From: Chitinophagaceae bacterium
GTDB lineage: Bacteria; Bacteroidota; Bacteroidia; Chitinophagales; Chitinophagaceae
Length of the DNA stretch: 50,099 bases
Reading direction: 5' to 3'
Assembly: GCA_025360525.1 (NCBI GenBank)
Contig: JANYCA010000103.1
Location: forward strand, 1-50,099
Shown: positions 33,012 through 41,495 of the stretch, one piece after another
Position numbering within the stretch: the stretch's first letter is position 1
Layout: each line of letters begins with the position of its first letter
Made by a program: the position numbers and the translations under genes
The notes under the pieces: model-generated
The model's database searches: none
Seen by the model: only the letters and a program-made list of their open reading frames with translations
What the model was told of the DNA's origin: nothing

Positions 33012-34376
33012 TTACATTTCACTAAAATATTTATGGAAATATGGGATCGTTTCAATGCCCTTGTAATAATTTTCAAGATTGAATTTTTCGTTGGGACTAT
33101 GCAGGTTATCACTATCAAGTCCAAAGCCCATAAATACAATTTTAATACCTAGTTCTTTTTCGAATAATGAACAAATAGGAATACTGCCACCGCCACGAAC
33201 GGGAATGGGTTCTTTTCCAAAAGTGGTTGTGATGGCTTTGGCAGCTGCCTGGTAGGCCTTACTGTCAATGGGTGTCATATATGGCTCGCCGCCGTGGTGC
33301 TCAAAGGCAGTAACTGTTACCGATGCCGGGGCTATACTTTTAAAGTAGGTTAGTAGTTTAGCTGTAATTTTTTCTGATGATTGATTTGGCACAAGTCGTG
33401 CAGAAATTTTTGCAAATGCTTTGCCGGGTAACACTGTTTTTGCGCCTTCGCCCTGGTAGCCTCCCCAAATTCCGTTTACTTCAATGGTGGGCCTGATGCC
33501 GGTTCTTTCATTGCTGGTAAACCCTTTTTCGCCCCACAATTCCTGTACACCTAAATCCGCTGCATATTCCTGTTCATTAAAAGGTGCAGCTGCCATCAAT
33601 TTTCTTTCTTCGGCTGTAGCTTCAACTACATCATCGTAAAAACCGGGGATTGTAATATGATTATTTTCATCGTGGCAGCTGGCAATCATTTTTGCCAAAA
33701 TAGTAATGGGATTGGCAACAGCGCCACCATAAACGCCACTATGTAAGTCTCGGTTGGGGCCGGTTACTGCTACTTCTATATAACTAAGTCCACGTACGCC
33801 GGTATCAATACTGGGTGTTTCCAGGCTTAGCATGGCAGTGTCGCTTATCAGTATACAATCAGCTTTTAATAATTCTTTTTGAGCAGTTACAAATTTCCCA
33901 AGGTTGGGAGAACCAACTTCTTCTTCTCCCTCGATACAAAATTTTATATTGGTGGTAAGCGTGTTTGTTTGTACCATTGTTTCCAGTGCTTTAACATGCA
34001 TGTACACCTGCCCTTTATCATCGCAACTGCCACGGGCAAATATTTTGCCATCAATAATTACGGGGTCGAATGGCCCGCTTTTCCAAAGCTCCAATGGCTC
34101 GGCTGGCTGAACATCGTAGTGGCCATAAACCAACACTGTAGGCTTGGCAGGATCAATAATTTTTTCTGCATACACAATTGGGTGGCCATCGGTAGGGTAA
34201 ATGGTTACTTTATCAACACCAGCTTCTATCAGTCTTTGTTGCACAGCTTCTGCACATAGTTGCATATCAGTTTTGTGTTCTGCTTTAGCGCTTACGCTTG
34301 GTATACGCAACAGATCGAGTAATTCGTTTAAAAACCGGTCTTTATTTTTTTCCTGGTAATCTTTCCAAACTTGCAT
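33012..34376 (-). CDS. M20 family dipeptidase, 454 aa
   Basis: This cytoplasmic zinc peptidase cleaves dipeptides or short peptides. The catalytic domain has GHYDVQPAEPLELWKSGPFDP (first metal histidine and aspartate), ARGSCDDKGQVYMH with the bridging Asp, and EGEEEVGSPNLGKF with the catalytic Glu pair. A lid/dimerisation domain lies between about 215 and 360. The last ligand His is in DNLHSPNEKF near the C-terminus. All five ligand regions are intact and the length is typical of the CNDP-like dipeptidases common in Bacteroidota. It has its own terminator and no apparent operon partner. Confidence 0.92.
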   Translation of the reverse strand: MQVWKDYQEKNKDRFLNELLDLLRIPSVSAKAEHKTDMQLCAEAVQQRLIEAGVDKVTIYPTDGHPIVYAEKIIDPAKPTVLVYGHYDVQPAEPLELWKSGPFDPVIIDGKIFARGSCDDKGQVYMHVKALETMVQTNTLTTNIKFCIEGEEEVGSPNLGKFVTAQKELLKADCILISDTAMLSLETPSIDTGVRGLSYIEVAVTGPNRDLHSGVYGGAVANPITILAKMIASCHDENNHITIPGFYDDVVEATAEERKLMAAAPFNEQEYAADLGVQELWGEKGFTSNERTGIRPTIEVNGIWGGYQGEGAKTVLPGKAFAKISARLVPNQSSEKITAKLLTYFKSIAPASVTVTAFEHHGGEPYMTPIDSKAYQAAAKAITTTFGKEPIPVRGGGSIPICSLFEKELGIKIVFMGFGLDSDNLHSPNEKFNLENYYKGIETIPYFHKYFSEM

Positions 34377-34623
34377 GGTTGTTGAAATTTATATTTTTTA
34401 TAGAATTTTTACACGGGGGCGAAATTAGGCTATTTTATACGTGCTGTTGCTTGTTTGTTGAACAACATAATGTTTTGTGAAATGGGAAATAATATAGCAG
34501 TTATCGTTTTTACAGTATTATATTTGTTCAAGATTGATTGCCAATTTATCAGCCTTTGTTTTAATTGCACAATATGTGCTTTTACTGCAAAGGCTGAGTC
34601 CATTTAAACCACTCTGTTGGGCT

Positions 34624-35151
34624 TTAATTTTTTTTCATCCGGATTAAAAATGCCGCACCAAATATCAATAAATATGCCACTGCAGCTAGTGCCAAAATCC
34701 ATTTAATTATTGAAACAGTTGTAGTTAAAAGGAGAATTGCGTTGTTGATGTTGCCCCGCAAAGTAAACAGCATGCCGGCATTTTCCAATATATCAAGCAG
34801 GCCAGCCAGAATGGCTCCGTTTGCCAGGAGCAGCCCTGTTTTTTGTAAAGCTCCTTTATAATTGCAGGACAAGATTTTGCATGCCTTCAATAAAAAAAGA
34901 GAATAGAAAAAAAGGAAAATAAAATCTAGCCAGGTATTGAATTTAGCTACCTCAATATTGTCAATTTTTTCATTGGGTTGCCAGGCGTTTAATACAGTGC
35001 CGGCTTTAGCACCATTGTAAGCAAACTCCAGGTTGAGTATGCCCAGGGGAGTAGCAGAAGTTTTTAATGTGGCACTGGTTTTAGACATTACAATCACCAT
35101 AACCAAACTGCCAACGGCAACTATTGGAAAAAAATATTTTCGCATTAACAA
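34624..35151 (-). CDS. Membrane protein of unknown function, 175 aa
   Basis: I do not recognise the family. There are four hydrophobic segments at about residues 6-23, 73-93, 103-126 and 137-168, a polar loop of some 45 residues after the first, and a basic tail RMKKN. The first loop contains APLGILNLEF-like sequence (read TPLGILNLEFAYNG), which may be an outside-facing region. Translation may start at Met1 or at Met3 (35145). The stop-to-start spacing to the upstream superoxide dismutase is only 11 bp on the same strand, so the two are probably co-transcribed. Confidence 0.7.
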   Translation of the reverse strand: MLMRKYFFPIVAVGSLVMVIVMSKTSATLKTSATPLGILNLEFAYNGAKAGTVLNAWQPNEKIDNIEVAKFNTWLDFIFLFFYSLFLLKACKILSCNYKGALQKTGLLLANGAILAGLLDILENAGMLFTLRGNINNAILLLTTTVSIIKWILALAAVAYLLIFGAAFLIRMKKN

Positions 35152-35162
35152 GAAAAAGTTGA

Positions 35163-35897
35163 TTAGATAGTATTAAACCGCTCAGATACAAAATCCCAGT
35201 TTAAAATTTTCCAGAATCCGTCAATGTAATCAGCCCTTTTATTTTGATACTTTAAATAATAGGCATGCTCCCAAACATCCAGACCTACCAACGGCAAACC
35301 TTTTACTTCCGCAATATCCATTAAGGGATTATCTTGATTGGGGGTTGAACTTATAACAAGTTTTTTATCGTTGTTTACTAATAACCATGCCCAGCCGCTG
35401 CCAAATCTTCCTTTGGCTGCATCTGAAAATTGTTTTTGAAAAGCCTCTAATGAACCAAATTGTTTATTGATTGCAGATGCTAATTTTTCAGAAGCTTGAG
35501 TACCTGCTTTTGGTGTAAGACTTTTCCAAAATAATTCGTGGTTAAAATGGCCGCCTGCATTGTTGCGCATTTTTACTGAATATTTTGAAATATTGGCAAG
35601 TACATCTTCTACAGGTTTCTTTATATCTACGCCTTCTGCTGTTGCAGCCTCTTTTACATTCTTGCAATAGGCCGCCGCATGTTTATTGTAATGAATGTCC
35701 ATTGTCATGGCATCTATAGAGGGCTCCAATGCATTGTAGGCATAACCCAATGGTTGTTGATCGAAACCGATGTGGTTGATAATAGCAGTTGAATTTTGTG
35801 CTGCAAACAATTTTCCAATAGCAGGTGTTGCCAGCATAGAACCTATGCCAACAGTAGCAGACGAAATAATAAACTTTCTCCTGGATGAATTTTTCAT
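35163..35897 (-). CDS. Superoxide dismutase, Fe/Mn family, with Tat signal, 244 aa
   Basis: This enzyme converts superoxide to hydrogen peroxide and oxygen. The metal ligands are His69 (IHYNKHAAAY), His120 (GGHFNHELFW), Asp207 and His211 (DVWEHAYYLKY). The GGHFNHELFW version resembles manganese or cambialistic enzymes, but the metal cannot be assigned from sequence alone. Unusually for the family, an N-terminal extension of about 35 residues carries a twin-arginine motif (SSRRKFIIS) and a hydrophobic stretch up to TPAIGKLFAA, so export of the folded enzyme by Tat is likely. Two genes, the four-helix membrane protein downstream and the LptF/G permease upstream, lie on the same strand with gaps of 11 and 32 bp. 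Confidence 0.92.
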   Translation of the reverse strand: MKNSSRRKFIISSATVGIGSMLATPAIGKLFAAQNSTAIINHIGFDQQPLGYAYNALEPSIDAMTMDIHYNKHAAAYCKNVKEAATAEGVDIKKPVEDVLANISKYSVKMRNNAGGHFNHELFWKSLTPKAGTQASEKLASAINKQFGSLEAFQKQFSDAAKGRFGSGWAWLLVNNDKKLVISSTPNQDNPLMDIAEVKGLPLVGLDVWEHAYYLKYQNKRADYIDGFWKILNWDFVSERFNTI

Positions 35898-35929
35898 TTT
35901 TTTAATTTTAGATAATAAAAGTAATCATT

Positions 35930-37375
35930 CTATTTGTTACGTCTAAGCCTGTTAACGAGCGGTTGAGATAAATGCCTGATTTTTTTGAATGAGCGGTTGT
36001 AAAATTCTTTGTTAAAAAGTTGTGAGTCGTGCATGGCTTTATAAGTAAGAAATGCCCCAACAGGTACCAACACAATTACAGAAAGCCACATCCCAAACCA
36101 AACAGATGTTATCCCTTCTTTGGCAAATTTTTCTCCAAAAATATTTAGCAAGTGAAAAATAATGAAGAAGATAATAGCTATTACCAACGGCATACCGAGG
36201 CCTCCTTTGCGGATAATAGAACCTAGTGGAGCGCCGATAAAAAATAGTACCAGGCAACTCATGGATAAAGCAAATTTCCGATGCCATTCTATTTCGCCAT
36301 TACGGGTTTCAAGCTTTTTTAATTGCCAGTCTGCACCAGTAAACTGGTAAGTGGTTTTGAGTAAATTGGTAATATTTATCGCACCTTCAAAAACTCTTAA
36401 TGCTAAAGAATCGGGTATAAAACTTTCAACGCTTTTTATTTTTTTTTGTTGCACGGCAACTTTGGCAAACGCACTATCCGTGATGCCAATATTTTTTATC
36501 TGATAGCCAACTTCTGTTTTTAATTTTTTTGAAAAACTATCTGAAACTTTTTGAAGTGAATCGATGTTTTTATTCAGTTGCCGGATACTCAGCATTTTTG
36601 AATCATTTCTAAAAGTGGTATCCGATGTTTTATTCATTTTTAAGGATGATACATCAAATAGCTTTTTGTATTCCTTAAATCCAAGCCTTATAAACTCTGT
36701 ACTTGTATCCCCCATATTGCCCCTTTCCTGGTAGCGGTAACCGTTTTGCAGCGTAAACTCTAAAAACTTTTTGTCTTCAGTAATTTTCATAATTCCTTTT
36801 TCTGCAACAATGCAATTATCCTGCAACTGGCTTTGTTGCTCATAAATTACAACATTGTGAATGGTCTTTTGATCTTTATCTTTCTTTCCTACTTTAATAG
36901 AATAGCCGGGAATGGCAGAAAAGAAAGTCCCCTCTTTTAAATCAAGAGCGGGTTTTTTATAAGCGATATCAAAATAGATGGTTTTAAATTTCAGGTTGGC
37001 GTAGGGTATAACATTGTTTGCAAAGAAAAAGCTTATACCACACAGTAAAACCGAAAACCAAATCAGGGGTCTCATAAAACGCAATAGCGAAATGCCTGAA
37101 GACTTTATCGCAATTAATTCAAAACTTTCGCCAAGGTTACCAAAAGTCATGATAGATGAAATGAGTATGGCTATAGGTATAGCCAATATCAGCAATGATG
37201 CACTTGCATACCATAAAAACTGCCCGATGGTTAGCAGGTCAAGATCTTTGCCTACAAGGTCATCAATGTATTTCCACAGGCTTTGCATCATCAATACAAA
37301 AAGGGCAATAAAAAAAGTAACCACAAAGGGGCCGATAAATGATTTCAGGATAAGCTTGTCTAATTTTTTTATCAT
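35930..37375 (-). CDS. LptF/LptG family permease (YjgP/YjgQ), 481 aa
   Basis: LptF and LptG form the inner-membrane channel of the machine that lifts lipopolysaccharide to the cell surface. Three N-terminal helices lie at about 12-33, 53-76 and 99-120. A long periplasmic domain (about 130-355) of jellyroll type follows, then three C-terminal helices at about 365-385, 394-412 and 425-445, with a basic tail. The start LDKLILKSFIGPFVVTFFIALFV is typical for this phylum. The periplasmic part is longer than in E. coli and has a Ser/Lys/Asp-rich stretch around 245-300. Whether it takes the LptF or LptG place is not clear. Confidence 0.88.
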   Translation of the reverse strand: MIKKLDKLILKSFIGPFVVTFFIALFVLMMQSLWKYIDDLVGKDLDLLTIGQFLWYASASLLILAIPIAILISSIMTFGNLGESFELIAIKSSGISLLRFMRPLIWFSVLLCGISFFFANNVIPYANLKFKTIYFDIAYKKPALDLKEGTFFSAIPGYSIKVGKKDKDQKTIHNVVIYEQQSQLQDNCIVAEKGIMKITEDKKFLEFTLQNGYRYQERGNMGDTSTEFIRLGFKEYKKLFDVSSLKMNKTSDTTFRNDSKMLSIRQLNKNIDSLQKVSDSFSKKLKTEVGYQIKNIGITDSAFAKVAVQQKKIKSVESFIPDSLALRVFEGAINITNLLKTTYQFTGADWQLKKLETRNGEIEWHRKFALSMSCLVLFFIGAPLGSIIRKGGLGMPLVIAIIFFIIFHLLNIFGEKFAKEGITSVWFGMWLSVIVLVPVGAFLTYKAMHDSQLFNKEFYNRSFKKIRHLSQPLVNRLRRNK

Positions 37376-37430
37376 ACGCCCGGTTGGCCAACTGGCTTAT
37401 TATTTAGCAGTTATGTATATCTTGTAAAGG

Positions 37431-38072
37431 ATGTTGACAAAAACAAAAATAACTCTTTCTGCCAAGGAACTTGATTTGGTTTGTAACACCGATATTATTT
37501 TAACAAAGTTGGCAATAATTGAAAAAGTATACCGGTTGCTGGGAGATGTATCTATTGCATGGCAGCAAAAGCTTGCTGAATTAGACAATAGCCAGTTATC
37601 AGCTCTAACAGTAAATCCTCCTAAAATTGCAAAAGGTGAAAATTATAGAGGCCTGCCGTATGTAATGTTAGATTACCCACGATGTTTTGGAAAAGACAAT
37701 ACTGCAGCTATCCGTTTGCTCTTTTGGTGGGGAAATTTTTTCAGTATCAATCTCCATTTATCGGGGAATTATCAGCAGGCAGCCTCACCCGAATTGTTAC
37801 AAAATTTTGAGTGGTTGCAGCAAAATAATTACTGGATTTGCATCAATACTACAGCATGGGACCATCATTTTATAGCTGATAATTTTATGCTGCTAACTGC
37901 TATCACCAAAGAACAATTTGCAGCTAAGCTCAGCAGCGACCCGTTTATAAAAATTGCAAAAAAAATCCCACTCAATGAGTGGGAATCTGTAATTGCGTTT
38001 ATGATACAATCTTTTGCAGATTTAATAAAATGTAGTTTTACTAAGCACCCAGCCGATGAAAAAGATCTTTAA
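37431..38072 (+). CDS. Protein of unknown function, 213 aa
   Basis: I cannot assign a family. The protein appears soluble: no signal peptide or membrane segment. It has a long helical N-terminus (to about residue 60), then a segment rich in aromatic residues (YRGLPYVMLDYPRCF, LLFWWGNFFSINLHLSG, NNYWICINTTAWDHHF), and a C-terminal helical part. Its composition and codon use look like genuine coding sequence. It is divergent from the LptF/G permease gene by 55 bp. Its last 32 bp overlap the 3' end of the convergent START-like gene. Confidence 0.7.
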   Translation: MLTKTKITLSAKELDLVCNTDIILTKLAIIEKVYRLLGDVSIAWQQKLAELDNSQLSALTVNPPKIAKGENYRGLPYVMLDYPRCFGKDNTAAIRLLFWWGNFFSINLHLSGNYQQAASPELLQNFEWLQQNNYWICINTTAWDHHFIADNFMLLTAITKEQFAAKLSSDPFIKIAKKIPLNEWESVIAFMIQSFADLIKCSFTKHPADEKDL

Positions 38073-38421
38073 CCTGGTATTCCCATAACTGGCTTTGATC
38101 TTTGATTTCTTTTTTATCAGCGAAATCTTTAATGATCAGGATTGTTTGATTGGTTACTTCAGATTTATCAATACTAAATTCAAAATATTCCTCTTTGGGT
38201 GTATGCAGCCAATGGAATCTTATAAATTTGTCTTCTTCCCCATCAACTAATTCGGCTCTTTCTTCAGCACCATTCCAGGAAAAGCTAAAAACATCATCCC
38301 GCTCATCTACCTTATCGGCAAACCACTCTTGCAAACCTGCTGGGGTACTTAAAAATTCGTACAAAATTCTCGGCGAACATCTTACCGGATATTCAAGCGT
38401 GTATAATACTTTCTTACTCAT
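38041..38421 (-). CDS. START-like (SRPBCC) domain protein, 126 aa
   Basis: This small protein has the helix-grip fold of the SRPBCC superfamily, in which a deep cavity binds hydrophobic ligands. The N-terminus VLYTLEYPVRCSPRILYEFLSTPAGLQEWFADKV is the usual first strand and helix pair, followed by alternating strands (FSFSWNGAEERAEL, FIRFHWL, YFEFSI) and a C-terminal helix. The sequence is like the START-like proteins found next to or near rpoD in Bacteroidota. No ligand or reaction can be named. The sigma-70 gene diverges 261 bp away, and the 3' end overlaps the unknown protein gene by 32 bp. Confidence 0.82.
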   Translation of the reverse strand: MSKKVLYTLEYPVRCSPRILYEFLSTPAGLQEWFADKVDERDDVFSFSWNGAEERAELVDGEEDKFIRFHWLHTPKEEYFEFSIDKSEVTNQTILIIKDFADKKEIKDQSQLWEYQVKDLFHRLGA

Positions 38422-38682
38422 CCAATTCGTTTTATTTTTCTTTCAACAATGCAATAATAACAAATAATCTTCGCCAACAAAATAATTTTTAATTTATTAC
38501 TGTTGAATTATTTTACAAAAAGATAAAACAAAAATAAATAGTGAGCATAATATTTTCCGAAAATGGGAAAAATTATTTGGTTAAGACATTTAAAAGTTAT
38601 TAAATTACATGGACAAATTGTTTAACATTTAAAACCAATCTCCTTTATTTGAAATTATTTTAACATTTAAAACTATCGGCTT

Positions 38683-39558
38683 ATGAGTATGCGTCAACTC
38701 AAAATCACGAAATCCATTACTAACCGTGAAAGCCAGAGTCTGGAAAAATATCTTCAGGAAATTGGAAAAGTAGAATTAATCTCTCCGGAGGATGAAGTTA
38801 AATTAGCATTACTTATCCGGCAAGGTAATCAACAAGCCCTTGATAAACTCACCAAAGCAAATCTCCGCTTTGTAGTATCAGTAGCCAAGCAATATCAAAA
38901 CCAGGGGCTAACACTTCCCGATCTTATCAACGAAGGCAATGTAGGTTTAATAAAAGCTGCCCAACGTTTTGATGAAACCCGTGGATTTAAATTTATTTCC
39001 TATGCTGTATGGTGGATACGGCAAAGTATTTTACAGGCATTGGCGGAACAATCAAGAATTGTGCGATTGCCACTTAATAAAGTTGGACTCACTAACCGAA
39101 TTAGCAAGGCCTATTCTTTACTTGAACAGGAGTTTGAGCGGGAGCCTACAGCTGAAGAAATAGCCTATTTTTTGGAGGTGGATGTAGCAGAAGTTACTTC
39201 AACATTGGGCGCTTCTATTCGCCATGTAAGTATGGATCAGCCTTTTTCTGAAGGTGAAGATGGCAGTCTTTTGGATGTATTAGAGAATCCCAATGCAGAT
39301 AGCACAGATCTTTACCTTGCATTTAATGCATCACTTTCAGAGGAAATTAACCGGTCTCTAAGCACATTAACGGAGCGGCAAAAAGAAGTGATACGCTATT
39401 TTTTCGGGATAGGTGTAGATCATGCATTAAGTCTGGAGGATATTGGCGAACGATACAATCTTACCCGTGAAAGAGTAAGACAGATAAAAGACAAAGCCAT
39501 CAATAAATTACGTACAGTGTCCCGTTGTAAACTTTTGCGGCCTTATTTAGGCGTATAA
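38683..39558 (+). CDS. rpoD: RNA polymerase primary sigma factor (sigma-70)
   Basis: This is the short form of the housekeeping sigma factor found in Bacteroidota, 291 residues without the long acidic N-terminal region of the E. coli protein. Region 1.2 is around [21 protein letters not shown], regions 2.1-2.4 cover about 50-125 with [21 protein letters not shown], region 3 follows, and region 4.2 has [20 protein letters not shown]. The phylum-specific N-terminus [16 protein letters not shown] supports the primary sigma assignment; an ATG at the third codon would fit it even better. It would recognise the TTTG / TAnnTTTG promoters seen elsewhere in the window. A hairpin terminator follows. 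Confidence 0.93.
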   Translation: MSMRQLKITKSITNRESQSLEKYLQEIGKVELISPEDEVKLALLIRQGNQQALDKLTKANLRFVVSVAKQYQNQGLTLPDLINEGNVGLIKAAQRFDETRGFKFISYAVWWIRQSILQALAEQSRIVRLPLNKVGLTNRISKAYSLLEQEFEREPTAEEIAYFLEVDVAEVTSTLGASIRHVSMDQPFSEGEDGSLLDVLENPNADSTDLYLAFNASLSEEINRSLSTLTERQKEVIRYFFGIGVDHALSLEDIGERYNLTRERVRQIKDKAINKLRTVSRCKLLRPYLGV

Positions 39559-39566
39559 ACTTTTCA

Positions 39567-39574
39567 TACATTTG
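39567..39574 (+). promoter_or_regulatory. -7 element (TACATTTG) between rpoD and ffh
   Basis: An exact TAnnTTTG octamer 9 bp after the rpoD stop and 73 bp before the ffh GTG start. The nearest TTTG upstream is 29 nt away, so the upstream box is poor. If it is active, the rpoD terminator hairpin would lie in the ffh leader. Confidence 0.4.
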
Positions 39575-39585
39575 CATACTTTTTT

Positions 39586-39611
39586 AAAGTGAACGTAGGG
39601 TTCACTTTTTT
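39586..39611 (+). terminator. Intrinsic terminator after rpoD, inside the ffh leader region
   Basis: A 9-bp perfect stem (AAAGTGAAC / GTTCACTTT) with a 5-nt loop is followed by three further T. It lies 29 bp upstream of the ffh start codon. Confidence 0.85.
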
Positions 39612-39639
39612 ATTTACACCATCTCTAAATTATTGTAAA

Positions 39640-40962
39640 GTGTTTAATTCATTAAGTGAAAAATTAGAAAGTGCCTTTAAAAATATTAAAGGACAGGGAA
39701 GAATTTCGGAACTCAACATAGCCAATACAGTTAAAGACATCAGGCGTGCATTGGTAGATGCTGATGTTAACTATAAAATTGCCAAAGAATTTACAGATAC
39801 CATTAAAGAAAAAGCCTTAGGCGAGAAGGTATTGACGGCGGTTAGTCCGGGACAGTTGATGGTGAAAATTGTACAGGATCAGTTAACAGAATTAATGGGT
39901 GGTAAAGAAAGTGAGTTTAATATTACCGGTAATCCCGCCGTTATACTGGTAGCAGGCCTGCAGGGTAGTGGTAAAACCACTTTTAGCGGAAAATTGGCAA
40001 ATTATTTAAGAACAAAAAAAGGAAAATCGCCTTTGTTGGTGGCAGCAGATATTTACAGGCCTGCGGCAATTGATCAATTGGAAGTATTGGGAGGGCAGAT
40101 TGGTGTGGATGTTTATAGTGAAAGGGAAAACAAAGATGCGGTTAGCATTGTACAAAATGCTATCAAAGAAGCAAGAGCAAAAAATAAAAATGTAGTAATA
40201 ATAGATACGGCTGGTCGTCTTGCGATAGATGAAGTGATGATGACAGAGGTTGCAAACATAAAGGCCGCAATAAACCCACAGGAAATACTATTTGTTGTAG
40301 ATAGCATGACCGGGCAGGATGCTGTAAATACAGCTGCCGCTTTTAACGAGCGACTGGATTTTAGCGGTGTGGTGTTAACTAAACTTGATGGTGATACAAG
40401 AGGTGGTGCTGCATTGTCAATTAAATACACGGTAAATAAGCCCATCAAGTTTGCCAGTAGCGGAGAAAAGATGGAAACGCTTGATGTATTTTATCCGGAA
40501 AGGATGGCGCAACGAATTTTGGGGATGGGAGATATTGTAAGCCTTGTTGAAAAAGCACAGGAACAATTTGACGAAGTTGAAGCAGCAAAACTGGAAAAGA
40601 AAATCAGGAAGAATCAATTTGATTTTGAAGATTTTAAAACACAATTGCAGCAAATAAAAAAGATGGGTAACCTAAAAGATTTAATGGGAATGATACCCGG
40701 TGTTGGCAAGCAAATAAAAGACGTTGATATTAATGATGATGCTTTTAAAGGCATCGAAGCAATGATTAATTCAATGACCCTTAAGGAAAGAAGGAATCCA
40801 GATATCATTAATCCATCTCGTAAAAACAGGATAGCCAAGGGCAGTGGTAAAGATATTTCTGACCTCAACCAGTTTTTAAAACAATTTGAGCAAATGAAGG
40901 GCATGATGAAAATGATGAATAAAATGCCAATGGGAAAAATGCCTGGATTGGGGAAAAGATAA
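39640..40962 (+). CDS. ffh: Signal recognition particle protein
   Basis: Ffh binds signal peptides of nascent membrane proteins and delivers the ribosome to FtsY. The N-terminal bundle (FNSLSEKLESAFKNIKGQG), the GTPase G domain with G1 GLQGSGKTTFSGKLANYL, G3 DTAGR, G4 TKLDGDTRGGAALS, and the methionine-rich M domain (about 310-440, ending MMKMMNKMPMGKMPGLGKR) are all present. I chose the GTG at 39640 (440 aa) because the family begins M-F-N-x-L-S-E-K-L; the in-frame ATG at 39589 would place the start inside the terminator hairpin of rpoD and add 17 unrelated residues. Confidence 0.93.
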   Translation: MFNSLSEKLESAFKNIKGQGRISELNIANTVKDIRRALVDADVNYKIAKEFTDTIKEKALGEKVLTAVSPGQLMVKIVQDQLTELMGGKESEFNITGNPAVILVAGLQGSGKTTFSGKLANYLRTKKGKSPLLVAADIYRPAAIDQLEVLGGQIGVDVYSERENKDAVSIVQNAIKEARAKNKNVVIIDTAGRLAIDEVMMTEVANIKAAINPQEILFVVDSMTGQDAVNTAAAFNERLDFSGVVLTKLDGDTRGGAALSIKYTVNKPIKFASSGEKMETLDVFYPERMAQRILGMGDIVSLVEKAQEQFDEVEAAKLEKKIRKNQFDFEDFKTQLQQIKKMGNLKDLMGMIPGVGKQIKDVDINDDAFKGIEAMINSMTLKERRNPDIINPSRKNRIAKGSGKDISDLNQFLKQFEQMKGMMKMMNKMPMGKMPGLGKR

Positions 40963-40981
40963 TTTAACTTTTAAGGTAAAT

Positions 40982-41021
40982 AATACAAAATGAGTACTAT
41001 CACAGGTACTCATTTTGTATT
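40982..41021. terminator. Bidirectional hairpin between ffh and the lipoprotein gene
   Basis: A 16-bp perfect stem (40982-40997 with 41006-41021) and an 8-nt loop occupy the space between the convergent genes; the right arm covers the last codons of the lipoprotein gene. The stem is A/T-rich at the base, giving T-rich ends in both directions. Confidence 0.75.
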
Positions 41022-41429
41022 GGCGGATATCACTTTTATAACTACGCTGTCCGTGGCTTTTGGGGCAAAATATTTTGTTTTAAAATCAACTGAAACACCC
41101 GGGTCAATCGTTTCATAAATCGTTTCGTTGTCCTTTTCCAACAGTTTTCCTGTTTTACTAAAAAAGGAAAGTTCTATTGCTATATCGCTGTATACACAAA
41201 CTTTGGCTATACTGCTGATGGTGCCTTTAATTACAGTTTGTCCAAGTAGGTTATGTTTTTCTTTACTGCTAATTTTTAAAAAATTTACAGGGTATTCTGT
41301 TTCTTTTTCCAGTAATTTTTCTTGCGCTTTTTGATATTCTTCTTTATCATTAGCAATCTTTTGCTCGCTGTTGGTACAGCCGCCTGCCAGAATAATTGGG
41401 ATTAAAATCAGGCTAAAAATTTTTTTCAT
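41010..41429 (-). CDS. Small lipoprotein, about 139 aa, function unknown
   Basis: From the ATG at 41429 the protein has a lipoprotein signal peptide: MKK, a hydrophobic core FSLILIPIILAG and a cysteine at residue 18 preceded by AGG. A charged, probably helical stretch follows (about 20-45), then a beta-rich domain with IKGTISSIAKVCVYSDIAIELSFF and a VSVDFKTKYF segment resembling FxLyD-type or immunoglobulin-like domains. I cannot name a family. The longer reading from 41477 would put 16 residues before the signal peptide, and an exact -7 promoter octamer lies downstream of that start, so 41429 is preferred. Confidence 0.72.
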   Translation of the reverse strand: MKKIFSLILIPIILAGGCTNSEQKIANDKEEYQKAQEKLLEKETEYPVNFLKISSKEKHNLLGQTVIKGTISSIAKVCVYSDIAIELSFFSKTGKLLEKDNETIYETIDPGVSVDFKTKYFAPKATDSVVIKVISANTK

Positions 41430-41450
41430 TTTTAAAGTTTGTATTTGTTG

Positions 41451-41458
41451 CAAAATTA
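41451..41458 (-). promoter_or_regulatory. -7 element (TAATTTTG) of the lipoprotein gene
   Basis: This exact TAnnTTTG octamer on the minus strand is 21 bp before the ATG at 41429. No TTTG box is visible at the usual distance upstream. Confidence 0.5.
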
Positions 41459-41495
41459 TTTTTTCTGATTTCAGCATAAAAATATTTGTTTGTTT

